Source: JBFELU01 sp041551965 (lineage in GTDB: Bacteria; Actinomycetota; Acidimicrobiia; Spongiisociales; UBA11373). From it: a stretch of 7,919 bases of DNA. Made by a program: the position numbers and the translations under genes. Positions 1-6,388 of this stretch are shown here, in pieces; the first letter of the stretch is position 1; the number at the start of each line of letters is the position of its first letter. The stretch spans positions 1 through 7,919 of the forward strand of contig JBFELU010000091.1 of assembly GCA_041551965.1 (NCBI GenBank). The letters are read 5' to 3'. Under the pieces are notes generated by a model. That model was not told the DNA's origin. It saw only the letters and a program-made list of their open reading frames with translations, and searched no databases.

Positions 1-548
1 ACCGGCTCGACGTCGACACCTCCGGTCTGCTGGTCGTGGCGCTCGACGAGCGGTCGCTGGAAGGCCTCCGCCGAAGTCTCGCCGGACGCCGGATCACCCG
101 GGGGTATGCGGCCCTGGTCTCGGATGGTGACATTCCCCCGTCGGGCACCATCGAAGCGGCCATCGGGCGGGATCCGCGGCGCCCGACGCGCTTTCGGGTC
201 GACCCCGAGGGGAGACCGGCTCGGACCCACTACCGGCGTCTCGCCGTCTGGCCCGACGCGGCGCTCTTGGAGGTGATGCTGGAGACGGGCCGGACCCATC
301 AGATCCGGGTCCATGCCGCCTCGATCGGCCATCCGGTAGTGGGTGATGCCGCCTACGGGGCACCGCCGAGCACCAGTCCCCGCGTCTGGCTCCACGCCGC
401 GCGTCTCGAGTTCGAGCACCCGATCACCGGCGCCGCGGTGGAGGTGCGGTCCGGTCTTCCGGAGGACCTGCTCGGCGTGCTGGAGGGCATGGGGGATCCC
501 CTGGAGGGAGCGGTACCGACGGTGTTGCTCCCGGGCGGTCCGGGCTAG
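1..548 (+). CDS. RluA/RluD-family pseudouridine synthase, 3' part (5' end outside window)
   Basis: This enzyme isomerises specific uridines to pseudouridine in RNA, most often in 23S rRNA. Reading begins at base 3, and bases 1-2 end a codon that is probably the His of the family HRLD motif. The first visible residues, RLDVDTSGLL, are the catalytic motif of the RluA family, and the Asp of RLD (bases 9-11) is the nucleophile. Further on are LETGRTHQIRVH and GHPVVGDAAYG, the other conserved blocks of the RluA catalytic domain. About 181 residues are visible. Family members are usually about 300 aa, so the N-terminal S4 domain and the first part of the fold lie outside the window. The in-frame GTG at 36 is internal, not a start. 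The TAG stop (546-548) overlaps the stop of the convergent phosphofructokinase gene. The family is clear. The exact type (RluD, RluC or another) cannot be settled from this fragment, although nearness to dnaE fits the rluD-like gene of the actinobacterial lspA-dnaE neighbourhood. Confidence 0.93.
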   Translation, partial: RLDVDTSGLLVVALDERSLEGLRRSLAGRRITRGYAALVSDGDIPPSGTIEAAIGRDPRRPTRFRVDPEGRPARTHYRRLAVWPDAALLEVMLETGRTHQIRVHAASIGHPVVGDAAYGAPPSTSPRVWLHAARLEFEHPITGAAVEVRSGLPEDLLGVLEGMGDPLEGAVPTVLLPGGPG

Positions 549-1564
549 CCGAAGAAGGTGGTGGCGACGTCGTAGATCTCGGGGTCGACCCCGCGTATGT
601 CGGCGCAGGCGGCTTCGAGCTCGATGGGGACGATCGCATTGCCCTGGATCGCCACCATCGTCCCGGAGGCACCGGCGGCGGCCAGATCGGCGGCGGCGGA
701 TCCCAGTCGGGTGGCCAGGACCCGATCGAAGGCCGTGGGGGATCCACCGCGCTGCAGATGGCCCAACACGGTGACCCTCGTCTCGAAACCGGTGCGTTCC
801 TCGAGTTGGGGGGCGATCTGATAAGCCACCCCGCCCAGGCGCTCGAAACCGAAGGCGTCCTTGGGGAGGTCCACCGGCTCGGGCGGTTCGATCCCCTCCG
901 CCACCACCACGATCGAGTACTTGCGCCCCCGGCGGTGGCGGGTCTTGAGGATGCCGGCGACATCGTCGAGGTCGTAGGGGATCTCGGGAATCAGGATGGC
1001 GTCCGCTCCGGCGGCCATCCCGGCGTACGTGGCGATCCACCCCTTGCTCCGGCCCATCACCTCGACCAGGATCACCCGGTTGTGTGCCTCGGCGGTGGTG
1101 GTGAGCCGGTCGATGGCCTCCGTGGCGATCTGCACGGCGGTGTCGAATCCGAACGTGAAGTCGGTGCCGGCGATGTCGTTGTCGATGGTCTTGGGGATCC
1201 CGATCACCGGAATCCCCTCTTCGGCCAGCCGCAGGGCGGTCCGCAGCGTCCCGTCGCCTCCGATGACTATCAGCGTGTCGAGACCGTCGGCCGCGATCGT
1301 GCGGCGGATCCCTGCGGCGCCGTCACCGTGGACGTAGGGATCCTTGCGCGAGGTCCCCAGGATGGTGCCTCCCCGGGCCAAGGTGCCCCGCACGTCGTCG
1401 CGTCGCAGAGGCCGGGTGTCTCCGTCCATGAGGCCTTCCCAGCCGTTGAGAATCCCGACGATCTCAGCCCGGTGCCGCTCTTCGGCGCGGGCGACGACCC
1501 CCCGGATGACCGCATTGAGGCCGGGGCAGTCCCCGCCGGCCGTGAGGACTCCGATCACACTCAT
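545..1564 (-). CDS. pfkA: 6-phosphofructokinase, ATP-type donor signature
   Basis: This 339-aa cytoplasmic enzyme phosphorylates fructose 6-phosphate to fructose 1,6-bisphosphate, the committing step of glycolysis. The N-terminal GGDCPGLNAVIRG (10-22) is the nucleotide-phosphate loop. GGDGT (102-106) has Gly105, the residue typical of ATP users. PKTIDND (124-130) carries the catalytic Asp128 but has Lys125, where E. coli-type enzymes have Gly. MGR (170-172), AEG (222-224) and GHLQRGG (268-274) are the substrate-binding blocks. Gly plus Lys at these two places is known from actinobacterial ATP-dependent enzymes, so ATP is the likelier donor, but this is inference. The ATG start follows the stop of the upstream paralogue by 9 nt. 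Its Shine-Dalgarno sequence GAGGTGG overlaps that stop codon, which suggests one transcript and coupled translation. The TAG stop shares CTAG with the convergent pseudouridine synthase gene. The length is normal and no residue looks missing. Confidence 0.93.
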   Translation of the reverse strand: MSVIGVLTAGGDCPGLNAVIRGVVARAEERHRAEIVGILNGWEGLMDGDTRPLRRDDVRGTLARGGTILGTSRKDPYVHGDGAAGIRRTIAADGLDTLIVIGGDGTLRTALRLAEEGIPVIGIPKTIDNDIAGTDFTFGFDTAVQIATEAIDRLTTTAEAHNRVILVEVMGRSKGWIATYAGMAAGADAILIPEIPYDLDDVAGILKTRHRRGRKYSIVVVAEGIEPPEPVDLPKDAFGFERLGGVAYQIAPQLEERTGFETRVTVLGHLQRGGSPTAFDRVLATRLGSAAADLAAAGASGTMVAIQGNAIVPIELEAACADIRGVDPEIYDVATTFFG

Positions 1565-1573
1565 GGCGCCACC

Positions 1574-2716
1574 TCAGTAGAGGAACATCGGCTTGCCGCC
1601 GACGTGCCGTACCTTGGGCCGGTAGGCGTCGACGTCGTAGAGCTCGTCGACATCCACCCGCTTCACTCCCTCTCCGGTGACCGAGACCGGGACGTTGGTG
1701 TAGGTGCCGCCCCGCAACGCCACCATTCTTCCGGACGACCCCTCGATGGCGAGGTCGGTCGCCAGGACCGCGTAGTTGATGGCCACCATCAGGTCGAGGG
1801 AGTCGGGACTCCCGGAGCGCATCAGGTAGGCGACTGATTGGTAGATGACGCCCTCACCGGTGATCTTCTTGATCATCTCCGCAGCATCGGCGCCGACGCC
1901 CCCCAGCTTGCGGTGGCCGAAGGCGTCCTCCTCGCCGGAGAGGACCATCTCCCCACCCTCGAGGATCGCACCCTCGGAGATCGTCATGATGGCGTAGTTG
2001 CTGGGGTTGGCGGCTCTGTCCCGGGCGAGTAGGCCCGCCATCCTGTGGATGTCGACCGGCACCTCCGAGATAGCGGCTCGATCGGCGCTGGAGAGATAGG
2101 CGGTGATGAGGGAGGTCTCCCCGCTGTACCGGCCGAACAACTCGACCACCGCGATCCGCTCGTGAGAACCGCTGGCCGTTCGCAGGTTGTGGACGAACTG
2201 GACGCCTCGGCTGACCGCGGTCGAGAAGCCGATGCAGTAGTCGGTCCCGTGGACGTCGTTGTCCATCGTCTTCGGGATGGCGATGACCGGCACGCCCTCC
2301 TCGTGGAGGCGGAGCCCGTAGGAGAGGGTGTCGTCACCTCCGATTGGGATCAGCACGTCGATGCCCTGAGACTCGATGACGCGCAGGGCGTGAGGGGTCA
2401 CGTCGTGGGGCCCGTCGCCGTCGACGTCCATGAAGGAAGGCACGTCGGCGGTGGCGATCTTGGCCGGGTTGGTGCGCGAAGTGTGCAGGACCGTGCCGCC
2501 GCTGCGGTCGATGGTCCGTACGGCGGCGCGGTCGAGAGGAACGATGTGGCGGGTGACCGTCTCCGGATCGTCCAGGTTGGTGTCGACCAGACCGGCCCAC
2601 CCACGGCGGATCCCGATCACTTCGTGGCCCTTGTCCGCGGCTCGTTCGACCACTGCCTTGATGCAGGGGTTGAGGCCGGGAACATCGCCTCCGCCCGTCA
2701 GGATGCCGATACGCAC
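1574..2716 (-). CDS. pfp: Pyrophosphate-dependent phosphofructokinase (PPi: fructose-6-phosphate 1-phosphotransferase)
   Basis: This is a 380-aa paralogue of the downstream enzyme, predicted to interconvert fructose 6-phosphate and fructose 1,6-bisphosphate with pyrophosphate, a reversible reaction that can serve glycolysis or gluconeogenesis. It opens with a GGGDVPGLN loop (8-16). GGDDT (126-130) has Asp129, and PKTMDND (148-154) has Lys149 and catalytic Asp152. This Asp/Lys pair is the recognised mark of PPi users. FGR (194-196), ISEG (246-249) and MRSGSP (299-304) follow. Residues about 82-112 are longer than the matching part of the other paralogue. The frame stays open far upstream (to 3466), but the start is taken as GTG at 2716. 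The family's N-terminus begins exactly there, and AGGAAGG lies 9 nt before it. The longer reading would run antisense through dnaE. It is the first gene of a two-gene operon. The donor assignment rests on motifs only. Confidence 0.92.
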   Translation of the reverse strand: MRIGILTGGGDVPGLNPCIKAVVERAADKGHEVIGIRRGWAGLVDTNLDDPETVTRHIVPLDRAAVRTIDRSGGTVLHTSRTNPAKIATADVPSFMDVDGDGPHDVTPHALRVIESQGIDVLIPIGGDDTLSYGLRLHEEGVPVIAIPKTMDNDVHGTDYCIGFSTAVSRGVQFVHNLRTASGSHERIAVVELFGRYSGETSLITAYLSSADRAAISEVPVDIHRMAGLLARDRAANPSNYAIMTISEGAILEGGEMVLSGEEDAFGHRKLGGVGADAAEMIKKITGEGVIYQSVAYLMRSGSPDSLDLMVAINYAVLATDLAIEGSSGRMVALRGGTYTNVPVSVTGEGVKRVDVDELYDVDAYRPKVRHVGGKPMFLY

Positions 2717-2725
2717 TCGGGTGCC

Positions 2726-2732
2726 CCTTCCT
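2726..2732 (-). promoter_or_regulatory. Ribosome binding site of pfp
   Basis: On the minus strand AGGAAGG is followed by nine bases and then GTG (2716). It decides the start, because the reading frame has no stop for several hundred bases upstream. Confidence 0.7.
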
Positions 2733-2750
2733 CGCCTGTGGAACCCGCAG

Positions 2751-2780
2751 ATTGTAAGGAGCACCGGGTGGCGCTCCGAA
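2751..2780 (-). promoter_or_regulatory. Candidate promoter of the pfp-pfkA operon
   Basis: On the minus strand TACAAT (2751-2756) matches five of six bases of the housekeeping -10 consensus. Eighteen bases upstream lies TTCGGA (2775-2780), a weak -35 with about three of six matches. Transcription would start near 2744, giving a leader of about 27 nt that contains the Shine-Dalgarno sequence of pfp. The -10 is the best A/T-rich hexamer in this region. The -35 is weak and the assignment is by eye only. Confidence 0.45.
2758..2777. repeat. Imperfect inverted repeat in the spacer of the candidate pfp promoter
   Basis: GGAGCACC (2758-2765) and GGCGCTCC (2770-2777) are complementary at seven of eight positions around the four-base loop GGGT. 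The repeat fills the spacer of the candidate pfp promoter and reaches into its -35, a common place for a repressor or activator site. It is also too far from any gene end to be a terminator of one. GC-rich DNA forms such repeats by chance, so a regulatory role is tentative. Confidence 0.35.
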
Positions 2781-2835
2781 TCTGATGACGCCACCGTGGG
2801 CCGGGACGGGGGAGACGGCCGGGTGGTAACGTCCC

Positions 2836-2848
2836 CGGTGTTACACCG
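2836..2848. promoter_or_regulatory. Operator-like dyad upstream of dnaE
   Basis: CGGTGT and ACACCG form a perfect six-base inverted repeat around a single T. It ends 27 bases before the dnaE start codon and 10 bases before its Shine-Dalgarno sequence. A second, overlapping repeat pairs GTAAC (2826-2830) with GTTAC (2840-2844). Such short symmetric sites are typical of dimeric helix-turn-helix repressors. A small hairpin in the leader is also possible. The regulator is unknown, and I could not pick a convincing -10/-35 pair for dnaE around it. Confidence 0.35.
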
Positions 2849-2858
2849 CTGTAGTTCG

Positions 2859-2866
2859 AGGGAGGG
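2859..2866 (+). promoter_or_regulatory. Ribosome binding site of dnaE
   Basis: AGGGAGGG lies nine bases before GTG at 2876. An in-frame TAG at 2852-2854 with no start codon in between makes this GTG the first possible start. Confidence 0.7.
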
Positions 2867-2875
2867 TCCACCCGG

Positions 2876-5800
2876 GTGCGGGAGCCACGCTTCGCCCATC
2901 TCCATCTCCACACGGAGTACTCGATGCTGGACGGGGCGGCCCGCATCGAAGACGTCGTCCAGGCAGCGGTGGCCGACCGGCAACCGGCGGTGGCGATCAC
3001 CGACCACGGCGTGCTGTACGGGGCGGTCGATCTCTACGAGACGGCCACGGCGGCCGGCGTCAAGCCGATCATCGGCATGGAGGCCTACCTCACTCCGGGT
3101 TCCCGTTTCGACCGGCCGCCCCGGCGGGAGGACATCCGGTACCACATCACGCTTCTGGCGGTGACTCAGACCGGCTACGCCAACCTCGTCGAGCTGGCGA
3201 GCAGGGCCTACCTCGAAGGCTTCTACTACAAGCCGCGGATGGATCCGACGCTGCTGGCCGAGCACGCCGAGGGTCTGGTCGCCACCACCGGCTGCCTCGG
3301 GGGACACGTGCCGCAGCTCCTGGCCCCCGATGCCTCGAACGAAGAGGGGAACGTGGGAGTGGCCCGCGATTTCGACGCAGCTCGGGAAGCGGCGGCGATG
3401 TACCAGGACATCTTCGGGAAGGACAACTTCTTCGTGGAGGTCATGGACCACGGCGTCGAGGCGCAACGGCGGGTCATGCCCGACCTGCTGCAGATCTCAC
3501 GCGATATCGGCGCACCCTTGTTGGCGACCAACGACTGCCACTACTCCCGGGCCGACGAGGCCGAGGCCCACGATGCGCTGCTCTGCATCCAGACCGGCTC
3601 GTTGATGGCGGACGAAGATCGCTTCCGGTTCCAGGGCACCGGCTACCACATCAAATCGGCGGCCGAGATGTGGGCCCTCTTCCCCGAGGATGAGTTCCCG
3701 GGCGCCTGCGCCAATACCCTCCTCATCGCGGAGCGGGCCGACGTCTCCATGGAGTTTGGGAACATCTTGCTGCCGCACTTCCCGGTTCCCGAAGGCTCAA
3801 CCGAGGCCTCCTACCTTCGGGAGTTGGCGCTCGAGGGCGCCCGCCGCCGCTACGGAGATCCGCTCCCGCACGAGGCCGAAGCCCGTCTCGAATACGAGTT
3901 GCGGGTCATCGAGGACATGAGGTTTCCCGCCTACTTCCTGATCGTGTGGGATCTCATGCGACACGCCAGGGAGCAAGGGATCCGCACCGGCCCGGGGAGG
4001 GGGAGCGCGGCCGGGTCGATCGTGTCCTACTGCCTCGGCATCACCGATCTCGATCCGCTCCACTTCGGGCTCATCTTCGAACGGTTCCTCAATCCCGGCC
4101 GGCGCGAGATGCCGGACATCGACATGGACTTCGACGAGAGGTATCGAGCCGAGATGATCCGCTATGTGGCCGAACGCTACGGGGCGGATCACGTGGCCCA
4201 GATCATCACCTTCTCCACGATCAAGGGCCGCCAGGCGGTGAGGGACGCCGCCCGCGTGCTGGGGTACCCCTACGCGGTCGGGGATCGCATCGCCAAGGCG
4301 ATGCCGCCCGCGATCCTCGGGAACGAGGCGACGATCGATCAGTGTCTCGATACGCCCGCCGACGACGCCGATCCGGTGATCCGCGACTTCCACACCAATG
4401 CCGCCGGGCTGCGGGAGATGTACGCCAACGACAGCGAGGCGCAGCGCGTCATCGACACCGCTCGGGGGCTCGAAGGGCTGCGCCGGCAGGACTCGATCCA
4501 CGCCGCGGCGGTCGTGATCTCGGCGATCCCGCTCACGGACGTCGTTCCCATCCAGCAGAAGGGGGAGGACGCCGAGGTCGTGACCCAGTTCGAGATGCAC
4601 GCCATCGGGGCCCTGGGGCTGCTCAAGATGGACTTCCTGGGCCTCCGCAACCTCTCGACGATCGAGCGTGCTCTCGAGTTGATCGAGGAGAACCGGGGGG
4701 AGCGCCCCGACATCGACAACGTGCCGCTCGATGATCCGGCCGTCTACGAGATGCTGTCCCGGGGTGACTCGATGGGCGTCTTCCAGATGGAGGGAACGGG
4801 GATGCGGGCTCTCATGCGCAGCCTGCGGCCCGACCGCTTCGAGGATCTGATCGCGCTCATCTCCCTGTACCGCCCGGGGCCCTTGGGGGCCGGGACCCAC
4901 AATCTCTACGCCGATCGCAAGAACGAGCGCGCCGCCGTCGAGTCTCCCCATGTCGATCTGGAACCGGTCCTCAAGGAGACCTACGGGATCATGGTGTACC
5001 AGGAACAGGTCATGGAGGCGGCCCGGGTGATGGCCGGCTTCTCCATGGTCGAGGCGGATTCCTTGCGCAAGGCCATGGGCAAGAAGATCCCGGCCGTGAT
5101 GGCTCAGCAGGAGGAGTTGTTCGTTCGCGGCTGTGTGGAACAAGGCCACTCGGAGGAACTCGGGCGGGAGCTCTTCAATCTGGTCTCCCATTTCGCCGGG
5201 TACGGGTTCAACAAATCCCATGCGGCCGGCTACGCCGTGGTCGCCTACCAAACGGCATGGCTGAAGGCCCACTACCCGGCGGAGTACATGGCCGCTCTCC
5301 TCACTTCGGTCAAGAGGGACAAGGACCGTACCGCCGTGTACCTCAACGCCTGCAGGGCGATGGGCGTCGAGGTGCTCGTTCCCGACGTCAACCAATCCGA
5401 GTCGGACTTCGTGGCCCGGGGCGAGACGATCCCCTTCGGGCTGTCCGCGATCCGCAACGTCGGCGAAGGGGTGGTGGAGCTCATTCTGGAGGAGCGGCGC
5501 AAGAACGGATCGTTCGCCGATTTCCAGGACTTCGTCGACCGGGTGGACGTCGCCGTGCTCAACAAGCGGACCGTGGAGTCGCTCATCAAGGCGGGGGCGT
5601 TCGATGGGACCGGGGCCCCCCGCCAGGGCCTGCTGGCGATACACGAGCCGGTGATCGAGGCGGTGCTGGCCAGGCGGCGAGCCGAGGACATGGGTCAGTT
5701 CAGTCTCTTCGGCAATGATGAGCCTGCCCTCCAGGGGGGGTCGTTCGAGATCCCCGAGCTGGAGTGGGCGCGCTCCACGAAGCTCGGTTTCGAGAAGGAG

Positions 5801-6388
5801 ATGCTCGGCCTCTACGTGTCGGATCATCCTCTGATCGGCGTGGAGGCCGTGCTCAGACCCCTGGTGACCGCGACCATCCCCGAGCTGTGGGATGCGGTCG
5901 ATGGGACGACGGTGTCGGTGGGGGGCATCGTGGGGGCCGTGACCCGCCGCTACACCCGCAACGGAGAGCCGATGGTGTTCTTCCAGCTCGAGGATCTCGA
6001 GGCGAGCACCGAAGTCGTCTGCTTCCCGAGGACCGTCGCCGAGTATGGGCCACTCGTGCGGCCCGATGCGGTGGTGGTGGCGACCGGACGGCTCGATCAC
6101 CGCGGAGATGCGGTGAAGCTGGTGGCCCAGTCGCTGGTCGAGCCCCGCCTCGACCGGGAGGCGGTCGTGCGTCTTCGGGTTCCGGCCGTGCGGATGTCGC
6201 GAGGTCTGGTGGGCCGGTTGAAGACGGTGCTCTCGAATCATCCGGGTCGGGTCCCGGTGTTCCTCCATCTGGCCGGGGAGGAGAACGACACCGTGGTGCG
6301 GCTCGGTGAGGACCACTGTGTCGAACCACGGACGGCGCTCTACGCCGAGCTGCGGGAGGTACTGGGGCCGGATGCGGTGTTGACCTAG
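2876..6388 (+). CDS. dnaE: DNA polymerase III subunit alpha (replicative DnaE1)
   Basis: This is the 1170-aa catalytic subunit of the chromosomal replicase. The N-terminal PHP domain (about 5-280) keeps all nine putative metal ligands of the active type: His10, His12, Asp19, His44, Glu69, His90, Cys140, Asp220 and His222. By analogy with mycobacterial DnaE1 it should carry a built-in 3'-5' proofreading exonuclease. The polymerase core has GPGRGSAAGS (372-381), the catalytic aspartate block PDIDMDF (413-419) and the third aspartate in KMDFLGLRNL (Asp586). The fingers region with YGFNKSHAAGYA follows near 776-787. A helix-hairpin-helix region lies around 840-910. QFSLF (941-945) fits the beta-clamp binding motif, and an OB fold follows at about 1010-1085, then the C-terminal domain. 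The clamp motif, full length and intact PHP argue against the error-prone DnaE2. The GTG start is fixed by an in-frame stop 21 nt upstream. The TAG stop overlaps the stop of the convergent ArsA-like gene. It is divergent from pfp. Confidence 0.97.
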   Translation: MREPRFAHLHLHTEYSMLDGAARIEDVVQAAVADRQPAVAITDHGVLYGAVDLYETATAAGVKPIIGMEAYLTPGSRFDRPPRREDIRYHITLLAVTQTGYANLVELASRAYLEGFYYKPRMDPTLLAEHAEGLVATTGCLGGHVPQLLAPDASNEEGNVGVARDFDAAREAAAMYQDIFGKDNFFVEVMDHGVEAQRRVMPDLLQISRDIGAPLLATNDCHYSRADEAEAHDALLCIQTGSLMADEDRFRFQGTGYHIKSAAEMWALFPEDEFPGACANTLLIAERADVSMEFGNILLPHFPVPEGSTEASYLRELALEGARRRYGDPLPHEAEARLEYELRVIEDMRFPAYFLIVWDLMRHAREQGIRTGPGRGSAAGSIVSYCLGITDLDPLHFGLIFERFLNPGRREMPDIDMDFDERYRAEMIRYVAERYGADHVAQIITFSTIKGRQAVRDAARVLGYPYAVGDRIAKAMPPAILGNEATIDQCLDTPADDADPVIRDFHTNAAGLREMYANDSEAQRVIDTARGLEGLRRQDSIHAAAVVISAIPLTDVVPIQQKGEDAEVVTQFEMHAIGALGLLKMDFLGLRNLSTIERALELIEENRGERPDIDNVPLDDPAVYEMLSRGDSMGVFQMEGTGMRALMRSLRPDRFEDLIALISLYRPGPLGAGTHNLYADRKNERAAVESPHVDLEPVLKETYGIMVYQEQVMEAARVMAGFSMVEADSLRKAMGKKIPAVMAQQEELFVRGCVEQGHSEELGRELFNLVSHFAGYGFNKSHAAGYAVVAYQTAWLKAHYPAEYMAALLTSVKRDKDRTAVYLNACRAMGVEVLVPDVNQSESDFVARGETIPFGLSAIRNVGEGVVELILEERRKNGSFADFQDFVDRVDVAVLNKRTVESLIKAGAFDGTGAPRQGLLAIHEPVIEAVLARRRAEDMGQFSLFGNDEPALQGGSFEIPELEWARSTKLGFEKEMLGLYVSDHPLIGVEAVLRPLVTATIPELWDAVDGTTVSVGGIVGAVTRRYTRNGEPMVFFQLEDLEASTEVVCFPRTVAEYGPLVRPDAVVVATGRLDHRGDAVKLVAQSLVEPRLDREAVVRLRVPAVRMSRGLVGRLKTVLSNHPGRVPVFLHLAGEENDTVVRLGEDHCVEPRTALYAELREVLGPDAVLT
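5696..5710 (+). other. Beta-clamp binding motif coding segment within dnaE
   Basis: These bases encode QFSLF, which fits the QxxLF form of the sliding-clamp binding peptide. It stands between the helix-hairpin-helix region and the OB fold, where replicative alpha subunits normally have it. It ties this polymerase to processive replication. Confidence 0.6.

Noticed and set aside
540..560. An intrinsic terminator at the convergent junction
   Set aside because: The stops overlap and no GC hairpin followed by a T run is seen on either strand here or at 6385-6388.
758..1837. A 359-codon plus-strand frame opposite the phosphofructokinases
   Set aside because: Low-complexity Gly/Asp/Val/His composition with no motif. 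It is the reverse-strand shadow of two well-supported enzymes.
2850..2855. TGTAGT as a -10 element for dnaE
   Set aside because: Transcription from it would start within the Shine-Dalgarno sequence, and no fitting -35 lies upstream.
2717..2875. A LexA (SOS) box in the dnaE upstream region
   Set aside because: No GAAC-N4-GTTC or close variant is present. The dyads seen have other sequences.
2717..3466. A 250-residue N-terminal extension of the PPi phosphofructokinase
   Set aside because: It would run antisense through the conserved PHP domain of dnaE. The family N-terminus and a good ribosome binding site mark the GTG at 2716.
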